Origin: Promethearchaeia archaeon
GTDB taxonomy: Archaea; Asgardarchaeota; Lokiarchaeia; Sigyniarchaeales; SOKP01
Direction of reading: 5' to 3'
Assembly (NCBI GenBank): GCA_029856235.1
Contig: JAHQWP010000048.1
Location: forward strand, 1 to 48,387
Length of the DNA stretch: 48,387 nucleotides
The notes under the pieces were generated by a model. It had not been told where the DNA came from and ran no database searches. It worked only from the letters and a program-made list of their open reading frames with translations. Of this stretch, positions 41,223-48,387 are shown in pieces. The position numbers and the translations under genes were made by a program. The stretch's first letter is position 1. Each line of letters begins with the position of its first letter.

Positions 41223-42205
41223 TTTAAGGAATCAATGATCTGCTCTAATTCCTCTAATTTTTTTGTTTTAGAAATTTTTACCCTAAGATCGGTTGAGCTT
41301 TGGATTTTTTTACTTAACCATATTAGATTTCTTTTTAATTCCATAAATTTATATTTCTCAGTAGAATAAGGAATTTCGAAATTTCCATCCAAATATTCGT
41401 TAACGCAGCGTTCAAACAGTTTAATAAGTTCTTTCATTTTCTTCACATTATTTTTAGGAATAAGTTTTAAGCCTTTTTTCAGATATTGATCAATCTGGTT
41501 AAAGATCTCGGGATTCCCCATCGATCCTCTTCCAATCATAAGTGCATCAACCTTTGTAAACTCTAGGAATTCCCGAGCTATTTTTGGGTTAAGGATATTA
41601 CCATTTCCAACAACAGGTATCTTTGATAAAGATTTTATTTTTTTTATCGCACTTATGTTAAATGTAGAGTCTTTAAAACGATCCCTAACTGCCCTTCCAT
41701 GAACTGTTAAGAATTCAATGCCCGAATTATTTATAACGTTCGTTAGTTTATCGATATCGTTTGAATTATTGAATCCTAACCTAATTTTCAACGAAACTGG
41801 TCTAGAAGAATGTTTTACCGCAACATCTATTAATTCCTTTAATTTATCCAAATCCTTAAGTAAATATCCTCCTTCTTGTGCTTTAATTGCTCTCTTAGAA
41901 GGACAACCGGCGTTTATGTCTAGCACGTCGAATTTATAACTTTCCAGAAAATCTATTGAACTTTTTAAGGCGTTCACATTGGACCCTATTAGTTGCACAC
42001 TTATTGGGTTTTCCTCTTCAATTTTATGGAGGTCCATTAAAACCGTGTTGGGACTATTTTCTACTCTCTTAGTGTAAAGCATTGGAACGCTTACTAATCC
42101 AATCTCTCCAAATTTTCTACAAAATCGCCTGAATGGGCTGGTACTTACTTGCAACATCGGCGCTAATACCAGATTATTTGCTAAAAGAAGTGTTCCTAAT
42201 TTCAT
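41219..42205 (-). CDS. tRNA-dihydrouridine synthase
   Basis: A 328-residue FMN enzyme that reduces uridines in tRNA D-loops with NAD(P)H. It shows the first barrel strand LVLAPMLQVSTSPFRRFCRK, the active-site loop NAGCPSKRAIKAQEGGYLL with catalytic C101, KIRLGFNN, FLTVHGRAVRDR, the VVGNGNILNP loop and ALMIGRGSMGNP, all in normal order. The C-terminal helical domain is present. The exact target uridine cannot be told. It is transcribed alone and diverges from the gene at 42340. Confidence 0.93.
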   Translation of the reverse strand: MKLGTLLLANNLVLAPMLQVSTSPFRRFCRKFGEIGLVSVPMLYTKRVENSPNTVLMDLHKIEEENPISVQLIGSNVNALKSSIDFLESYKFDVLDINAGCPSKRAIKAQEGGYLLKDLDKLKELIDVAVKHSSRPVSLKIRLGFNNSNDIDKLTNVINNSGIEFLTVHGRAVRDRFKDSTFNISAIKKIKSLSKIPVVGNGNILNPKIAREFLEFTKVDALMIGRGSMGNPEIFNQIDQYLKKGLKLIPKNNVKKMKELIKLFERCVNEYLDGNFEIPYSTEKYKFMELKRNLIWLSKKIQSSTDLRVKISKTKKLEELEQIIDSLN

Positions 42206-42339
42206 TTTATATAAAAATCTTATTGTGAATATTCTTTACATTCTATAAACAAGAATTTTTTAAAAAACTTCAATTTATCTTATTTAGGTTTTTAATTTAA
42301 AACGATTTTTAATTTCCAAATTAAAAGTGTTAGTCAAAA

Positions 42340-42843
42340 ATGTCAAATAATATTAGAGATTACGAATTCCGATCCGATCCAAAGGAAATTACATATTTAG
42401 ACGATGAACCTTTAAAATTAGAGAAAGATTTTAGCTTTTTTCACAATAAAAATAAATTCAGAAAAGAGTTAACCCGATTACAAATGCTTTTTAAAAATTA
42501 TACTGGTATTACACTTCTTGCTTCTGGAATAAGAGATTCCTATTTAAAAGATGAACTCTCAAACAAATTTTACATAGTCGCATTTACAACAAATCAAGTT
42601 ATTAAAGATACTAATAAATTGATAGATCCGTACAAGGATGCTAATATCAAGCCAGGATGCTTTTATCTTGAATGTAGAACTAATTACATGCTTTTATTAG
42701 CTAAAGATATGGAAGGTTTGGTAGCTGGAGTAGATGCTTTAGAGGATATTATTACTCAAACCTTTAAAGATTATTTCGAACAAAAAAATAGAGAAGATTA
42801 TGTTAAAATAAAGCTTTTTAAGCTTTTCAGTTGTGGCAAATAG
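42340..42843 (+). CDS. Hexosaminidase N-domain-like protein
   Basis: A 167-residue protein with a non-descript charged first third and a second part with FYIVAFTTNQVIKDTNKL, then GCFYLECRTNYMLLLAKDME and GLVAGVDALEDIITQTF. The last two recall the small alpha-beta domain found before the catalytic barrel of family 20 hexosaminidases and related enzymes (strand-turn-Gly-x2-x-Gly-x3-L-x2-hydrophobic). No catalytic barrel follows, so it is a stand-alone domain, perhaps a binding or regulatory one. The match is weak, and the gene could be simply uncharacterised. Confidence 0.45.
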   Translation: MSNNIRDYEFRSDPKEITYLDDEPLKLEKDFSFFHNKNKFRKELTRLQMLFKNYTGITLLASGIRDSYLKDELSNKFYIVAFTTNQVIKDTNKLIDPYKDANIKPGCFYLECRTNYMLLLAKDMEGLVAGVDALEDIITQTFKDYFEQKNREDYVKIKLFKLFSCGK

Positions 42844-42880
42844 ATGAAATCTTTATTTTTTATGATGTTTTGAAAAAAGA

Positions 42881-44602
42881 TTAGTCTGTAAATTTCCAAG
42901 GTTTCTGTTTTGTGAGCTTATATGCTTTTTTCGCATATTCTTTCATCATTCTGTTAGTGTTAAAGTAAGCTGCTAGAGCGATAGCGTTTTTGCTTTTGAA
43001 TAACCACTCATCGTGATTTAAATAAGTTGGTATAATTTTATTTTCTAAAGTATCATAAAGTGAATCTGAGTCAATGTCCCAACCATTTGAAACTCCTACA
43101 TCATCAGGATTTGAATCGTTAGGGCCAATAGCCCATCCTGCTAAAGGGTTCAAGCGATATCCTTCCAACCACCATCCATCTTGAACGCTAAAGTTTAAAA
43201 CGCCATTGAGAGCAGCTTTCATTCCACTAGTGCCACTAGCTTCGCGATATCTTTCTGGTGTATTAAGCCAAACGTCACAACCAGATACCATCATATGAGA
43301 CAAGTCCATATTATAATTTTCCATCATAACAACTTTAACACCGTAATTATCGTAAAGATACTCGCCTTTTTCATAGATTTCTTTAATAAAATCCTTTCCC
43401 ATATTATCTTTGGGATGTGCTTTTCCCGCAAATATAAATTGAATTTTACCTTTGCAAATTTTACCTAGTCTCTCAATATCTTTAAATATTAAGGTTGCTC
43501 TTTTATAAGTGGCAAAACGTCTAGCAAAACCTATTGTAATTAATTCCTCGTCCAATAAATTCCAGCTATGACCTTTTTGGTAACTAATTAGATTGAATTT
43601 ATTTTCAATATGTGCATCAAAAATATCTAAATCGTCTAGTTCTATCGCGTTTTGTAGAACTATCGGCTTTGATTTCCAATTGGGCCACTTTCTATCAAAT
43701 ATTTGGCGAAATGGTTCGCTAACCCAAAACCCTAAATGAATACCGTTTGTAATGTAGTCAACTTCATATTGAGGAAACATAGCTTTTGTTATTTCTCCGT
43801 GCTTTTTAGCCACTCCGTTTCTATACCTAGAAAGTCCCATTCCTAGATAGGTCATATTGAATTTACCTTTATCATCAGCGATTTTTCTAATATCCTGAGG
43901 TAATCTATCTTCAAATACTTTATCTACTAAATCTTGATTAAACCGATCGTGTCCGGCGGGGACTGGTGTATGGGTCGTAAATACAACCTTCTCCTTTACT
44001 TTAGCAAGATCGCCTTTGAACATATTATAGAGCTCTACAATTGAAAAAGAACCGTGTCCTTCGTTGAGATGGTAAGTCTGTATATTATTGTAACCTAAAG
44101 ATTTTAATAGCTTTACACCACCTATCCCTATTATCATTTCTTGAACAATTCTATTCCATCGAGAAGTGGAATCATAAAGAGAACCAGTCATATTTTTCAT
44201 CCACTCTTCATTTCCTTCAATATCCGTGGTCAATAGATAAATAGGAAGAACATGACCTGATTGGCCTATTACTTTGTATAACCAAGCAGAGACTAATACT
44301 TCTTTATCTTCAATTTTTACCTTTATAGGTTTTTCAACTTTTTCAAACTCGTAGAAAAAGTTCCACTCAATTTCTTTTTCTTTTTGCTCACCAAGTTCAT
44401 TGAAGAACTGATAAAAATACCCTGAACTATAACACAAACATATTCCTACCATTGGAAGCTCTAAATCTGCCGCAGCTCTAACTGTGTCACCCGATAATAC
44501 GCCTAAACCTCCACTATATGTTGGAATGTTTGAATCCACAGCAATTTCCATAGATATATAAGCAATTTGAGTACTATCTTTTAAATCTTTATTAATTTCC
44601 AT
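42881..44602 (-). CDS. glgP: Alpha-glucan phosphorylase (short archaeal type)
   Basis: A 573-residue GT35 phosphorylase that releases glucose-1-phosphate from glycogen, starch or maltodextrin. It shows AYISMEIAVDSNIPTYSGGL and GVLSGDTVRAAADLELP, then TTHTPVPAGHDRF and the PLP-binding K462 in EASGTSGMKAALNGVLNFS. It is shorter than the 800-residue eukaryotic/bacterial form, as is usual for archaeal members. It stands alone, with 154 bases between it and the next gene. Its product could enter glycolysis or supply sugar nucleotides. Confidence 0.93.
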   Translation of the reverse strand: MEINKDLKDSTQIAYISMEIAVDSNIPTYSGGLGVLSGDTVRAAADLELPMVGICLCYSSGYFYQFFNELGEQKEKEIEWNFFYEFEKVEKPIKVKIEDKEVLVSAWLYKVIGQSGHVLPIYLLTTDIEGNEEWMKNMTGSLYDSTSRWNRIVQEMIIGIGGVKLLKSLGYNNIQTYHLNEGHGSFSIVELYNMFKGDLAKVKEKVVFTTHTPVPAGHDRFNQDLVDKVFEDRLPQDIRKIADDKGKFNMTYLGMGLSRYRNGVAKKHGEITKAMFPQYEVDYITNGIHLGFWVSEPFRQIFDRKWPNWKSKPIVLQNAIELDDLDIFDAHIENKFNLISYQKGHSWNLLDEELITIGFARRFATYKRATLIFKDIERLGKICKGKIQFIFAGKAHPKDNMGKDFIKEIYEKGEYLYDNYGVKVVMMENYNMDLSHMMVSGCDVWLNTPERYREASGTSGMKAALNGVLNFSVQDGWWLEGYRLNPLAGWAIGPNDSNPDDVGVSNGWDIDSDSLYDTLENKIIPTYLNHDEWLFKSKNAIALAAYFNTNRMMKEYAKKAYKLTKQKPWKFTD

Positions 44603-44756
44603 CGCTTAACACTTGATTTGTTAGTTTTTAACTTGACTTCAGCAAAAAATATTTTAATCTATATATATTATTTTTAAAACGCTTAGTATAAATTCTTATG
44701 TTAAAATGGATGATAATAAACCTTTCTGTTAATCATCTATTATTAGTTAAATTAAC

Positions 44757-45128
44757 CTAATCATCATCAAGTTTTAAATTAGGGTTTTCTAATTTGACTT
44801 TCTTCGAAACTCCAAAAGTATCCCATCTTTCAATATCTAATTCATCCAATTTCTTTAAAAGTTCATTACTCCCTAAATTAGGTAGTGGGTTTAAAAGGTT
44901 TGGCGTAGGTGTTGGGTTAATAATATGTGGTTGCAGAAAATCATTACTTTTAGTTAAAATATCTTCAGTCAGGTTTTTATTAGAAAGATGTTTTTTAAAA
45001 AAAGGGTTTTCAGGCCTTAAATTCACTTTCTTGGTGGTATCGTTAAGGATTGGGGTTCGGGGGACTGTTGATTTTGTCATCCGGCAAATGGGACAGTTGA
45101 TTTTATCAAGACCGTGCATACAAAGCAA
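44757..45128 (-). CDS. Short zinc-knuckle protein with Pro/Asn-rich linker
   Basis: A 123-residue protein. The first 17 residues (MLCMHGLDKINCPICRM) form a Cys-x-His...Cys-x2-Cys zinc site. Residues 20-95 are low in structure, rich in Pro, Asn, Lys and Leu (with HIINPTPTPNLLNPLPNLGS), and a final 30 residues contain a helix (NELLKKLDELDIERWDTFGV). It looks like an adaptor with a zinc end and a peptide-binding or disordered body. I do not know its family or role. Confidence 0.45.
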   Translation of the reverse strand: MLCMHGLDKINCPICRMTKSTVPRTPILNDTTKKVNLRPENPFFKKHLSNKNLTEDILTKSNDFLQPHIINPTPTPNLLNPLPNLGSNELLKKLDELDIERWDTFGVSKKVKLENPNLKLDDD

Positions 45129-45230
45129 ATTCTATCACTTTAATATAAATTCAGTTCTGAATTGGATAAATTAATTTTATCTTATATTTTTTTTTATTAT
45201 TAAATATGAATAATTTTATAGGGGAATAAA

Positions 45231-46328
45231 TTGAACGATAATTTTCTTAAAGAAATCAAATCTCAACCTCAAGCCTTAAGGGATACATTTGATTATATCC
45301 TTGGAGAAGGCAAACCTCAATTTTTAAAATTAAGAGACTTTATAAAAAAAGGAGGAATTACAAAACTTGTTTTTACCGGAATGGGCTCTAGTTTCATCAG
45401 TTCGTATCTACCCTATTATATATTAAACCAATATGGGATAGCTGTTGAAATGCGAGAAGCTGGAGAATTCCTCTTTAACACTTTCCCTACGATAAAAAAA
45501 AATTGCTTTAAAGATACTGGAATTATAATTATTTCACAATCAGGGGAATCTGGTGAAATTAGAGAATTGTTAAGGGAAATAAATGCAATCCCTATTGAAA
45601 ACAAACCTTTGACAATTGGAATGACAAATAATGCTGATAGTTATCTGGCATATATGACAGAGTTGCAAATATATATGAATTTTGACAAGGAAGTTTCAGT
45701 TACTTCAAAAAGCTATGTATGTACTCTGTTATTGCTCTACATTATGGCAAAGACTATTATTGGCGAATTTTTTACAAGCGAAGCCGAAAATCAAAGAGTA
45801 GAAGAATTACTGACTGAAATTGAAAGAATTCTAAAAGATCAAAAGCAGATCAATAAAATATGGAAAGAAATTCTTACACCATTTGGATATAAGATTGAAT
45901 TTCTCGAAATCCTCTCGAGAGGTTCTTCGTTAACTACAGCACATCAAGGTGCATTAAATTTTAAGGAAATCGTCAAATCATACTCGGAAGCAAGTTCTAT
46001 ATCCACTTTTAGACATGGAGGCATAGAATGCTTAAAAGATACAACAAACCTTATAATTCTGTCATCTGATAAAGAAAATCTTAATCTAAATGTTCCATTT
46101 ATAGATAATATAGTGAATAAATGGGCTTTTGGGAAAATGTTGCACATTACGAATCAAGATTTCGACAAAGAAGTAGAAGAATTACATGACAATCATAACA
46201 TAATCACTTACAAGCACAATATAAAAGATCCCCACTTAGCTTCGATTATGGAAATCATTATTCTTCAATTACTATTCTACAAGATGGCAGAAAAAAAAGG
46301 AATTGAACCAGGAGCATTTTTTTATTGA
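45231..46328 (+). CDS. SIS-domain sugar-phosphate protein
   Basis: A 365-residue protein with two SIS domains of the kind found in glucosamine-6-phosphate synthase isomerase halves and AgaS. The first has VFTGMGSSFISSYLPYYIL, then IIISQSGESGEIRELLREIN; the second has ILSRGSSLTTAHQGALNFKE. The start SQPQALRDTF is typical of the GlmS isomerase half without its amidotransferase domain. It probably isomerises or deaminates a sugar phosphate. The start is a TTG with a GGGG purine run seven bases before it; no ATG is in frame for about 50 residues and the N-terminal match begins right there. Confidence 0.85.
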   Translation: MNDNFLKEIKSQPQALRDTFDYILGEGKPQFLKLRDFIKKGGITKLVFTGMGSSFISSYLPYYILNQYGIAVEMREAGEFLFNTFPTIKKNCFKDTGIIIISQSGESGEIRELLREINAIPIENKPLTIGMTNNADSYLAYMTELQIYMNFDKEVSVTSKSYVCTLLLLYIMAKTIIGEFFTSEAENQRVEELLTEIERILKDQKQINKIWKEILTPFGYKIEFLEILSRGSSLTTAHQGALNFKEIVKSYSEASSISTFRHGGIECLKDTTNLIILSSDKENLNLNVPFIDNIVNKWAFGKMLHITNQDFDKEVEELHDNHNIITYKHNIKDPHLASIMEIIILQLLFYKMAEKKGIEPGAFFY

Positions 46329-46418
46329 CAGAAAATAACAGATAACATTTAACACTACCAAGATTTTAACCCGAATTCATAGGTTATATTATATCAATCT
46401 ATTTGCTTGTTAAGAATT

Positions 46419-47696
46419 ATGGAATCAACAGCTACGAAACAAACTTTAAGAAGCTATATATTTTTTTGGTCAGGTCAATTATTTTCGTTGTTAGGGTCAT
46501 CTATTGTTCAAATTGTACTAAATTTTTGGCTCTACGAGGAAACTAAAAGCTTAACGATCGTATCACTAGCTTTTTTTTTCTCTTTTCTACCACAATTTAT
46601 TCTTGGACCTTTTGTTGGCGTATTTGCCGATAGATGGAACAGAAAAATTTTAATAGGAATTTCTGATTTTTGTCAAGCACTTACTACCTTAAGTTTAGTG
46701 TTTCTATTTTTCTTTAATATTCGGATGGTATGGCTAGTTATTTGTATTAATAGTCTTAGAGGGGTATTTCAAGCATTTCATTGGCCCGTTGTAAATGCAA
46801 TAATACCATTAATGATACCAAAGAAAAATTTAAGCAGGATGAATGGTATTAATTATTTTTTTACCGGTTTAGTTAATACGATGGGTCCTATTATTGCTGG
46901 CATTTTGTTATTATTATTTCCTATCGAACTAATATTATGGGTTGATATTCTTACTTTTTTGATTGCTATAACTCCTTTAATATTAATAAAAATACCTCCT
47001 CTGTTGAAGAAAATTCTTCCAAAACATAGAAGTTCATATTTCAGAGAATTTAAAGTAGGATTTAAAGCCATAAAAATTGTCCCGGGACTCCTAACCCTTC
47101 TTTTTGTAGCAACCATTTTAAATTTTTTGGGAAATCCATTTAACACATTAATGATACCGTATGTAAGAGGGGCTCATTCTGGGAGTGTAGAAAATCTAGC
47201 TATTGTACTTGCATCAATTCAAGCAGGGATGTTTGTTGGAGCAATAATTGTAGTCGTTAAAAAGATTTGGAATAAAAAACCCATAATCATTTTTACTGGA
47301 ATATTGATAGGTGAGGCCGGACACTTAATATTAGCTTTAGCGCCTCCATCTAATTTTCTTATGATTAGTATTGGTGGATTTCTTTTTGCATTTATCGTTC
47401 CTTTTGTCAATACCATGTTCTTAACGATTCTACAAACCGTCATTCCTCCAGATAAACAAGGACGAGTCATGTCTAATGTGATTACTATAGTCACTCTAGT
47501 TTCACCTATAGCGATGTTAATATCAGGGCCCTTAGCAGAGCTGATTAGCATTACGACCCTTTTTATTTTTAGTGCAGGGTTAAATATTATTTTTGTAATA
47601 TTTGTTTGGATTTTTACAAATGTTAGAAATAACGATTACGATAAAGTGTATGAATTTGAATTGGATGAAAATATTATTGACCAAAACAGTTTTTAA
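46419..47696 (+). CDS. MFS-type exporter
   Basis: A 425-residue major facilitator with twelve membrane segments. The first loop GPFVGVFADRWNRKILIGIS has the classical motif A, and a long charged loop lies between segments 6 and 7 (KKILPKHRSSYFREFKVGFK). The sequence is of the MFS_3/enterobactin-exporter-like group. The substrate is unknown. I chose the ATG at 46419 over the TTG four codons earlier (46407). It is separated by 90 bases from the SIS gene on the same strand and by 56 bases from the nucleotidyltransferase gene. Confidence 0.85.
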   Translation: MESTATKQTLRSYIFFWSGQLFSLLGSSIVQIVLNFWLYEETKSLTIVSLAFFFSFLPQFILGPFVGVFADRWNRKILIGISDFCQALTTLSLVFLFFFNIRMVWLVICINSLRGVFQAFHWPVVNAIIPLMIPKKNLSRMNGINYFFTGLVNTMGPIIAGILLLLFPIELILWVDILTFLIAITPLILIKIPPLLKKILPKHRSSYFREFKVGFKAIKIVPGLLTLLFVATILNFLGNPFNTLMIPYVRGAHSGSVENLAIVLASIQAGMFVGAIIVVVKKIWNKKPIIIFTGILIGEAGHLILALAPPSNFLMISIGGFLFAFIVPFVNTMFLTILQTVIPPDKQGRVMSNVITIVTLVSPIAMLISGPLAELISITTLFIFSAGLNIIFVIFVWIFTNVRNNDYDKVYEFELDENIIDQNSF

Positions 47697-47752
47697 AAAA
47701 GAGCTTTTTAATTATTGTATACAACCCATTAAAACATAAAGATAATAGAAAA

Positions 47753-48387
47753 ATGACGAAAGCAATAATACTATCGGGTGGTTGGGGTACAAGGCTAAGA
47801 CCCTTAACATGTACAATCCCTAAAACTCTAATTCCGATCGTTAATAAACCAGTTATTGAGCGGCAGATGTTACTGTTGAAATCGGCGGGTGTTAAGGAAA
47901 TTGTGTTAGCCGTGAGTGTGATGGATGATGTAATTAAAAAGTATTTCAAAGAAGGTGAGAAATTAGGAATAAAAATCTATTACACGATTGAAAAACATCC
48001 AAAAGGGACTGCAGGGGCTTTGAAATTAGCAGAATCTTACCTAAAAGACGATAATTTTTTCATGCTAAATGGTGATGTAGTTCTAAATTATGATATGGGA
48101 GAAATGCTTAAATTCCACAACAAAAACAAAGGGATCGGTACAATTGCGGGTAAAGTTGTAGATGATCCCTTAAGATATGGTGTTTTAATTGTAAACGGTG
48201 AAACTCATCAATTGTTAGAATTTTTAGAAAAAAAAGAATATTCACCTCCACACGGCAAACTAGTTCCTATGCCTATAAATGCAGGAATATATATTTTAGA
48301 ACCCGAAGTATTTTCTTATATTGAGGCAAATAAAAAAGTATCGATTGAAAGAGAAGTGTTTCCTAAATTAGTAAAAGAGAAAAATCT
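47753..48387 (+). CDS. Sugar-phosphate nucleotidyltransferase (partial)
   Basis: The first 211 codons of a gene that runs off the window end. It starts MTKAIILSGGWGTRLRPLTC, with the nucleotide-binding GGxGTRLRP loop, then PKTLIPIVNKPVIERQMLLL, LNGDVVLNYDMGEML with the metal-binding Asp, and MPINAGIYILEPEVF. This is the GDP-mannose pyrophosphorylase / glucose-1-phosphate nucleotidyltransferase group; PKTLIPIVNKP is close to mannose-1-phosphate guanylyltransferases, but the choice is open without the C-terminal half. It probably supplies an activated sugar for glycan or glycosylation pathways. Confidence 0.9.
   Translation, partial: MTKAIILSGGWGTRLRPLTCTIPKTLIPIVNKPVIERQMLLLKSAGVKEIVLAVSVMDDVIKKYFKEGEKLGIKIYYTIEKHPKGTAGALKLAESYLKDDNFFMLNGDVVLNYDMGEMLKFHNKNKGIGTIAGKVVDDPLRYGVLIVNGETHQLLEFLEKKEYSPPHGKLVPMPINAGIYILEPEVFSYIEANKKVSIEREVFPKLVKEKN

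Noticed and set aside
1-48387. CRISPR arrays, insertion sequences, prophage or toxin-antitoxin modules
   Set aside because: No regular direct repeats with spacers, transposase, integrase or phage structural genes were seen on reading both strands.

Overview
This AT-rich 48.4 kb window looks like a piece of an Asgard archaeon, most likely of the Lokiarchaeia group. The signs seen are an archaeal-type SRP RNA, an archaeal uS10, AT-rich TATA-like promoters with short leaders, a longin-like protein, a winged-helix/Roadblock fusion and a Bud23-like methyltransferase. Species assignment is inference. There is no rRNA, recognisable tRNA, insertion sequence or CRISPR array, and the genes are mostly single or in short operons.

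Layout. 1-4.1 kb: an ArsB/NhaD-type permease, a longin-like protein, a START-like protein, a ten-cysteine zinc protein and small proteins. 4.2-4.8 kb: two tiny plus-strand genes, each interrupted by an in-frame TGA and each followed 5-8 nt after its second stop by the same three-way-junction RNA. The peptides share Cys-x2-Thr-x-[TGA]. I read these as twin candidate selenoproteins with a SECIS-like 3' element, the most novel thing here. 4.9-13.6 kb: nucleotide-sugar dehydrogenase, rhomboid protease, tail-anchored DUF2961/GH172-like enzyme, NIPA-like transporter, flavin reductase, two receiver-only response regulators, the Bud23-like methyltransferase, an HGSNAT-like membrane acyltransferase and uS10. 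13.7-19.2 kb: small proteins, a PC4-like protein overlapping a CDF/NifX-like fusion transporter, an inositol-phosphatase family enzyme, a URO-D-like protein, an AAG-type DNA glycosylase, the SRP RNA (minus strand) and a 52-aa protein. 19.4-22 kb: Ldh2-type dehydrogenase and a second CDF transporter with three cytoplasmic repeats.

22-35 kb is a redox and catabolic district. A CrtI-like flavoprotein and a flavin/2Fe-2S reductase form one operon. Divergent from it is a glycyl radical enzyme with an SCP2-like N-terminal domain, followed by its radical-SAM activase. Then come a GH29 alpha-L-fucosidase, a SnoaL-like protein, and a minus-strand operon of QueG/RdhA-like Fe-S protein, flavodoxin, DUF169 protein and sulfatase. 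Together these suggest anaerobic use of sulfated or fucosylated glycans and of an unidentified substrate of the radical enzyme.

35-48.4 kb: winged-helix/Roadblock protein, small conserved protein, methyltransferase, DUF1848 protein with a GlcD-type FAD oxidase, MtnA, small membrane protein, dihydrouridine synthase, hexosaminidase-N-domain-like protein, alpha-glucan phosphorylase, a short zinc-knuckle protein, SIS-domain protein, MFS exporter, and a nucleotidyltransferase cut off by the window end.
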